Origin: Porphyromonadaceae bacterium W3.11 | GTDB lineage: Bacteria; Bacteroidota; Bacteroidia; Bacteroidales; Porphyromonadaceae | Direction of reading: 5' to 3' | Length of the DNA stretch: 64,000 nucleotides | Assembly: GCA_030434245.1 (NCBI GenBank) | Contig: JAUISX010000001.1 | Location: 124,001-188,000 of the forward strand | In this document: positions 60,139 to 64,000 of the stretch, one piece after another | How positions within the stretch are numbered: position 1 is the first letter of the stretch | Layout: every line of letters begins with the position of its first letter | The notes under the pieces: model-generated | Seen by the model: only the letters and a program-made list of their open reading frames with translations | The model's database searches: none | What the model was told of the DNA's origin: nothing | Translations under genes and position numbers: made by a program

Positions 60139-63100
60139 ATGACACCGTTCTTAAAGTCATTGGCCGAAAAATTCATCAGTAATGATGAGTTACGGAATGA
60201 ACTTTATAGGTATCGTTTCTTTTTTCAGAATAAAAGAGCTGGGAAGTTCTTTCACCACTATCTTAAGGAATTAGCCCCCGAGGATGGATTATTAATCCTT
60301 CCTGAAGTCACGACGTTGCCCACGTTTTTGAGGAAAAAGCAACACTTAGTTGAGGACAGTATCAATAATGAACTGTTCTTAATCTATCCCCTCTATACGG
60401 TATATAGAGGACTTAATGAAGCTCAGACAAGAACAACACCTGAGGATGGTTCGGATGATAAGTTTCAAGATCTAAATTCTTTTTATCAGTTTGGCAAGCA
60501 GATATTGACGGACTTTAATGACCTCGATCTCCAATTGGCAGATCATAAAGTCATCTTTGGGAATCTACAAGACCTCAAAGATTTAGATGCAGCCCCTTCA
60601 GAATATCTCAGTGAAAAACAGCTGAATGCACTTAAGCAATTCATTAAGTCCAAGAGAAATGAATCCCCCTTTGATAAGAGTTTTTCGGACTTCTACAATA
60701 CCCTATCCCACCTTTACGAGAATTATAAGACAAAGCTAAGGGAAGAGAACCTAGCCTATAATGGTATGATCATAAGAGATACCATTGAAAAGATTGAAGC
60801 AGGCTCTCTGAACTTATGCTCTGATGAAAAGTATAACGTATTTGTAGGTCTCAATGCCCTATCCAAAGCAGAGAAAGAAATTCTCTCTCACTTCAAAAAG
60901 TCAGGTAAGACCACCTTTTACTGGGACTATGATTCAAGTCTATTTGATATTGAACAGCTGGCAGGCTCATTTAAGAATGAAAATCTTAGTTCGTTTCCAG
61001 AACCGACAGAATCCGACCCCTTATTCCTAAAACGTAATCCAATTGACAGCTATCCTGAGCTAGAGGTCATAGCTGTTCCGTCCAAGATAGGTCAAGCTGC
61101 ATATATTGGTACAGAACTAAATAAATTAGCTAGCACGGAAGAAGGACGCCAACAGTTACGAGATATGAAAGTAGCTGTGGTTTTGGCTAATGAACGCCTA
61201 CTGTCCCCCCTACTCGCTAATCTAGACGCTTCTCTCTTTTTAGAAAGTGGTAATGAGAGCATAAATTCATCTCAACCAGTAGTGAATCTGGCCAATGTCA
61301 CAATGGGGTATTCTATTAAGGAATTCCCAATGGTTGGGACACTTTTACGGATGCTTGAGATACAAAAGATAAGGCAAAATCGTAATCACAAGTACTGGAG
61401 AGGTGACGAAGTTTGTGAAATCTTATCGAATAGTATATTTGACTTATCAAGTCCTCTTCCCAAAATCATTAATGAAAAGAAGCTGATCTTCATTGATGAC
61501 AAGGGGCTAGAAAAATTGATTGAAGAAAATCATCCTGATCCTGAAGAAAGGCAGCTTCTCAAATTACTTTTTAACGTCCCTGAAAAGGAAGATGGATTAC
61601 TCACTTACGTCTCAGATATCGTCAACTATTTATTTTCAAAAGAGGAAGAGAGCATAAAGACAGAGATTGATTCATGTGAAGAGCCTGAGGACGAAGGAGT
61701 AGAAATAGAGCCAAAAAGCATGGCTGTCCTTCGCATCATTATCGATCTACTAGAGGAGCAGAAGAAGGCACTCTCAGATTATTATCTGAATAAACAAAAA
61801 GGGACTCTGATCGAATCTCCATACAACTTTAATACCCTCTATGATATTCTCTCCAGCCTCCTAAAGAATGCACGGGTCCCATTTTCTGGTGAACCACTTC
61901 GCGGGTTACAGATCATGGGGATACTAGAGACTAGAGGTCTTGACTTCGAGACGATCTATATAGTAGATGCCACTGATGGGATTCTACCTGCCAATACTAA
62001 AGTTATGGGCATCATGCCACATCTGCTACGCGTTGGGCACGAATTACCGACATTCAAATGGCAAGAGCAAACCAGATCCTACAACTTTTTCCGTCTTATA
62101 AGCAGAGCTAAGAAAGTAGTAGCACTCTATGACTCAAGGAAAGATGGCTCTTCGAGGGGGGAACCATCTAGATATATCCAACAGCTAGAGTACGTATATA
62201 AAATTCCAAATCTAACGAGGACGACGGCCAACTTCAATATCCTTGCCAATAGATCCAATGAGCATCAGTACGTAATTGATCAAAATGCGGTAAGACAATT
62301 CAGAGAATCGATCACATCAGCTGGTGATAGGCATATCTCTCCTACCCGCATCAACGATTATATTGAGTGTCCTAGAAAATTTTATTTCAAGTCCATCTTG
62401 GGCATAAAAGAGGTGGAAGAGCTAGATGATTTACTAGACGAAAGTGCTTTAGGATCCCTAGTACATGATACCATCAATAGGCTATACACACCGTATATTG
62501 GCCAAAAGATGACTCAAAAGCTACTATCATTCTCAGATTATACGATTGAGGATGCCCTACGCCAATCTTATAAAGAATTAAATAGTGGCTCAGAAATGCC
62601 AGTGAATGGGATTAATAAGATCAATTATGACACCGCCTTATCATTGGTGCAGAATCTAATCCAGATGGATCTCGAACAGATTCTCCAAGGTATCGCAATC
62701 ACATACATTGGCGGAGAAGTTGAAATTAGGACCGTACTCAAAGTTTGCAACCAAGAGAACAACGATGAGTCTATTAATATCAATCTTACTGGCTTCATTG
62801 ATAGAATAGATTACGTTGATGGAGTCTATCGTATTATTGACTACAAAACAGGGGGCGATAGCTATGACTTAGATCTCGAAAAGAGTCTGGACTTAGAAGG
62901 AAAATCTAGAATCAATAAAGCCGCTGTACAGCTACTAAATTACTGCTTAATCACATACCACAATGGTCTTTCCGACATGAACGGCAAGATTCTCATCAAG
63001 CCTGGATCCACCCTAAAGCCCTTAATGATTAAGCCTAGAAGTAAAGAAAGCTCAGAATTCAAACTGACTCAAGGCGGCAACACATTGGACACTTTCAATA

Positions 63101-63261
63101 ATAGTTCCATAAAGGAAACCTTTGAAGAGTGTATGAATGATATTTTATATAAGATAGCAAAGGCAGATAGTGAGTTTTCGCCCAATCCTGATAGGTCTGG
63201 AGTATGCAACTACTGCCCAGCAAGAGACATCTGTCCTGACGCTAAAATCACTAAATACTGA
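60139..63261 (+). CDS. AddB-like PD-(D/E)xK nuclease with iron-sulfur cysteines
   Basis: Large protein (1040 aa) resembling the AddB subunit of helicase-nuclease complexes that process double-strand breaks. The N-terminal two thirds is a degenerate helicase-like region (FFQNKRAGKFFHHYL in place of a clear Walker A; later ILETRGLDFETIYIVDATDGILPAN). The C-terminal nuclease: HISPTRINDYIECPRKFYFKSIL, then LGSLVHDTINRLY, LTGFIDRIDYVDGVYRIIDYKTG (Asp and Asp-x-Lys catalytic residues). The cysteines of IECPRKF and VCNYCPARDICPD match the 4Fe-4S staple of AddB. No AddA (helicase partner) is in the window. It is spaced 18 bases after DUF4270 and 5 bases before lipB. Confidence 0.87.
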   Translation: MTPFLKSLAEKFISNDELRNELYRYRFFFQNKRAGKFFHHYLKELAPEDGLLILPEVTTLPTFLRKKQHLVEDSINNELFLIYPLYTVYRGLNEAQTRTTPEDGSDDKFQDLNSFYQFGKQILTDFNDLDLQLADHKVIFGNLQDLKDLDAAPSEYLSEKQLNALKQFIKSKRNESPFDKSFSDFYNTLSHLYENYKTKLREENLAYNGMIIRDTIEKIEAGSLNLCSDEKYNVFVGLNALSKAEKEILSHFKKSGKTTFYWDYDSSLFDIEQLAGSFKNENLSSFPEPTESDPLFLKRNPIDSYPELEVIAVPSKIGQAAYIGTELNKLASTEEGRQQLRDMKVAVVLANERLLSPLLANLDASLFLESGNESINSSQPVVNLANVTMGYSIKEFPMVGTLLRMLEIQKIRQNRNHKYWRGDEVCEILSNSIFDLSSPLPKIINEKKLIFIDDKGLEKLIEENHPDPEERQLLKLLFNVPEKEDGLLTYVSDIVNYLFSKEEESIKTEIDSCEEPEDEGVEIEPKSMAVLRIIIDLLEEQKKALSDYYLNKQKGTLIESPYNFNTLYDILSSLLKNARVPFSGEPLRGLQIMGILETRGLDFETIYIVDATDGILPANTKVMGIMPHLLRVGHELPTFKWQEQTRSYNFFRLISRAKKVVALYDSRKDGSSRGEPSRYIQQLEYVYKIPNLTRTTANFNILANRSNEHQYVIDQNAVRQFRESITSAGDRHISPTRINDYIECPRKFYFKSILGIKEVEELDDLLDESALGSLVHDTINRLYTPYIGQKMTQKLLSFSDYTIEDALRQSYKELNSGSEMPVNGINKINYDTALSLVQNLIQMDLEQILQGIAITYIGGEVEIRTVLKVCNQENNDESININLTGFIDRIDYVDGVYRIIDYKTGGDSYDLDLEKSLDLEGKSRINKAAVQLLNYCLITYHNGLSDMNGKILIKPGSTLKPLMIKPRSKESSEFKLTQGGNTLDTFNNSSIKETFEECMNDILYKIAKADSEFSPNPDRSGVCNYCPARDICPDAKITKY

Positions 63262-63266
63262 TCAGT

Positions 63267-63941
63267 ATGAATATAAAACTAATTGACAATGGAAAAATTC
63301 ACTATGGTGAATCAATGGCACATCAAAAGGCTCTATTCGATAAGGCTATTGAAGCTAAACATCGTAATGAACCAGTACAGCACCACTTGATATTCAATGA
63401 ACACTACCCTGTTCTCACTCTGGGAAAGCACGGCGATCATAACAATATATTATACAGCGAAGAATATCTTCATCAACATGGTATTGAGCTCTATAATATA
63501 GGAAGAGGAGGAGACGTCACTTACCATGGTCCTGGACAGTGGACCATCTACCCTATCTTCGACCTTGAGGAGCTAGGAATCGGGATAAGGGACTACGTGG
63601 ATGCTCTGGAGGAAGTAGCCATCAGAGTTGCTGATAAATATGGAGTCAGAGCTGGTCGAATAAAGGGAGCATCTGGAGTATGGATTACTAAGGATAATGG
63701 CGACACTAATAAACTCTGTGCTGTAGGTATTCAAGCAAGCCGATACGTTACAATGCATGGTATAGCCTTTAATGTAAGTACAGATCCAAAAGCCTTTAGC
63801 ATAATCAATCCCTGTGGGTTCACTGATCGGGGTGTAACCAACCTATCTATTGAATCTGGGAGAGTCATTTCGATGAGCGAAGCTAAGGAGGAGCTTATCA
63901 AAGCCTTCAGTTCTGTATTCGATAGAGACATAGAGCTATAA
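63267..63941 (+). CDS. lipB: Lipoyl(octanoyl) transferase LipB
   Basis: Transfers octanoyl from acyl carrier protein to lipoyl domains, the first step of lipoate attachment. Motifs: LTLGKHGDHNNILY, NIGRGGDVTYHGPGQWTIYPI, RIKGASGVWI and KLCAVGIQASRYVTMHGIAFNV, with catalytic Cys in the NPCGFTDRGVT segment. Length is normal at 224 aa. It begins 5 bases after the AddB-like gene and is likely cotranscribed; no lipA is in the window. It provides the cofactor used by the lpdA-containing complexes. Confidence 0.95.
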   Translation: MNIKLIDNGKIHYGESMAHQKALFDKAIEAKHRNEPVQHHLIFNEHYPVLTLGKHGDHNNILYSEEYLHQHGIELYNIGRGGDVTYHGPGQWTIYPIFDLEELGIGIRDYVDALEEVAIRVADKYGVRAGRIKGASGVWITKDNGDTNKLCAVGIQASRYVTMHGIAFNVSTDPKAFSIINPCGFTDRGVTNLSIESGRVISMSEAKEELIKAFSSVFDRDIEL

Positions 63942-64000
63942 GCTCAATGTATAAGTAATGTTATATCCTTACTGATCCACAAAAAGAAGCTTAAAAAACA

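Noticed and set aside
1-64000. Search for tRNA, rRNA, tmRNA and CRISPR arrays
   Set aside because: No T-arm consensus (GGTTCRANYCC) in a folding context, no rRNA core motifs and no regularly spaced repeats were seen by eye on either strand.

Overview
The window looks like a chromosomal segment of a Bacteroidales bacterium, most likely an asaccharolytic Porphyromonas or close relative. The evidence is low GC (about 40% by eye), lineage-specific families (DUF4270, DUF4837, DUF3127, a stand-alone glycogen-synthase half), a DPP5-type dipeptidyl peptidase, SPOR and Ig-like lipoproteins, IS982/IS5/IS256 transposases, and repeated Bacteroidetes-type -7 promoter motifs (TAnnTTTG) upstream of genes. 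No rRNA, tRNA or CRISPR array was recognised.

Layout. 1-1.8 kb: the end of an IS5-family element that has cut off the 3' end of a gene with a deiminase-like C-terminal half. 2-7.3 kb (minus): two FKBP prolyl isomerases, queG, a metallo-beta-lactamase-fold hydrolase, murB and a SPOR lipoprotein. 7.4-9.4 kb: DPP5. 9.9-17.4 kb (minus): an MsbA-like exporter, ftsH, rsfS, rlmD and a PBP4-type dacB. 17.5-20.4 kb: an AI-2E-family membrane protein, plsC and a LiaF-like membrane protein. 20.4-29.2 kb (minus): a hairpin-rich gene-free stretch, then pnp, yqeY-like, ftsZ, ftsA and a large Ig-like lipoprotein.

29.6-38.7 kb (plus) is one long gene train: DUF4837 lipoprotein, pdxA, CTP-type nucleotidyltransferase, short-chain reductase, CDP-alcohol phosphotransferase, acyltransferase, cation antiporter, lipid kinase and engB. 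The four central genes plus the kinase look like a lipid head-group or sphingolipid assembly locus and are the strongest candidate for an undescribed pathway here. 39.1-40.5 kb is an intact IS256-family insertion with a 9-bp target duplication.

41-49 kb: trpS, a DUF3127 OB-fold protein with an SSB-like acidic tip, a large helical-repeat plus beta-rich protein of unknown function, an IS982-family element, lpd and rmuC. 49.5-57 kb (minus): a porin / periplasmic asparaginase / DcuB operon for asparagine and aspartate use, then fabI, a second porin and a YitT-family membrane protein. 57.7-63.9 kb (plus): half glycogen synthase, DUF4270 lipoprotein, AddB-like nuclease and lipB. Gene starts were moved inward from the longest open frame where a promoter motif, an upstream gene or family length argued for it.
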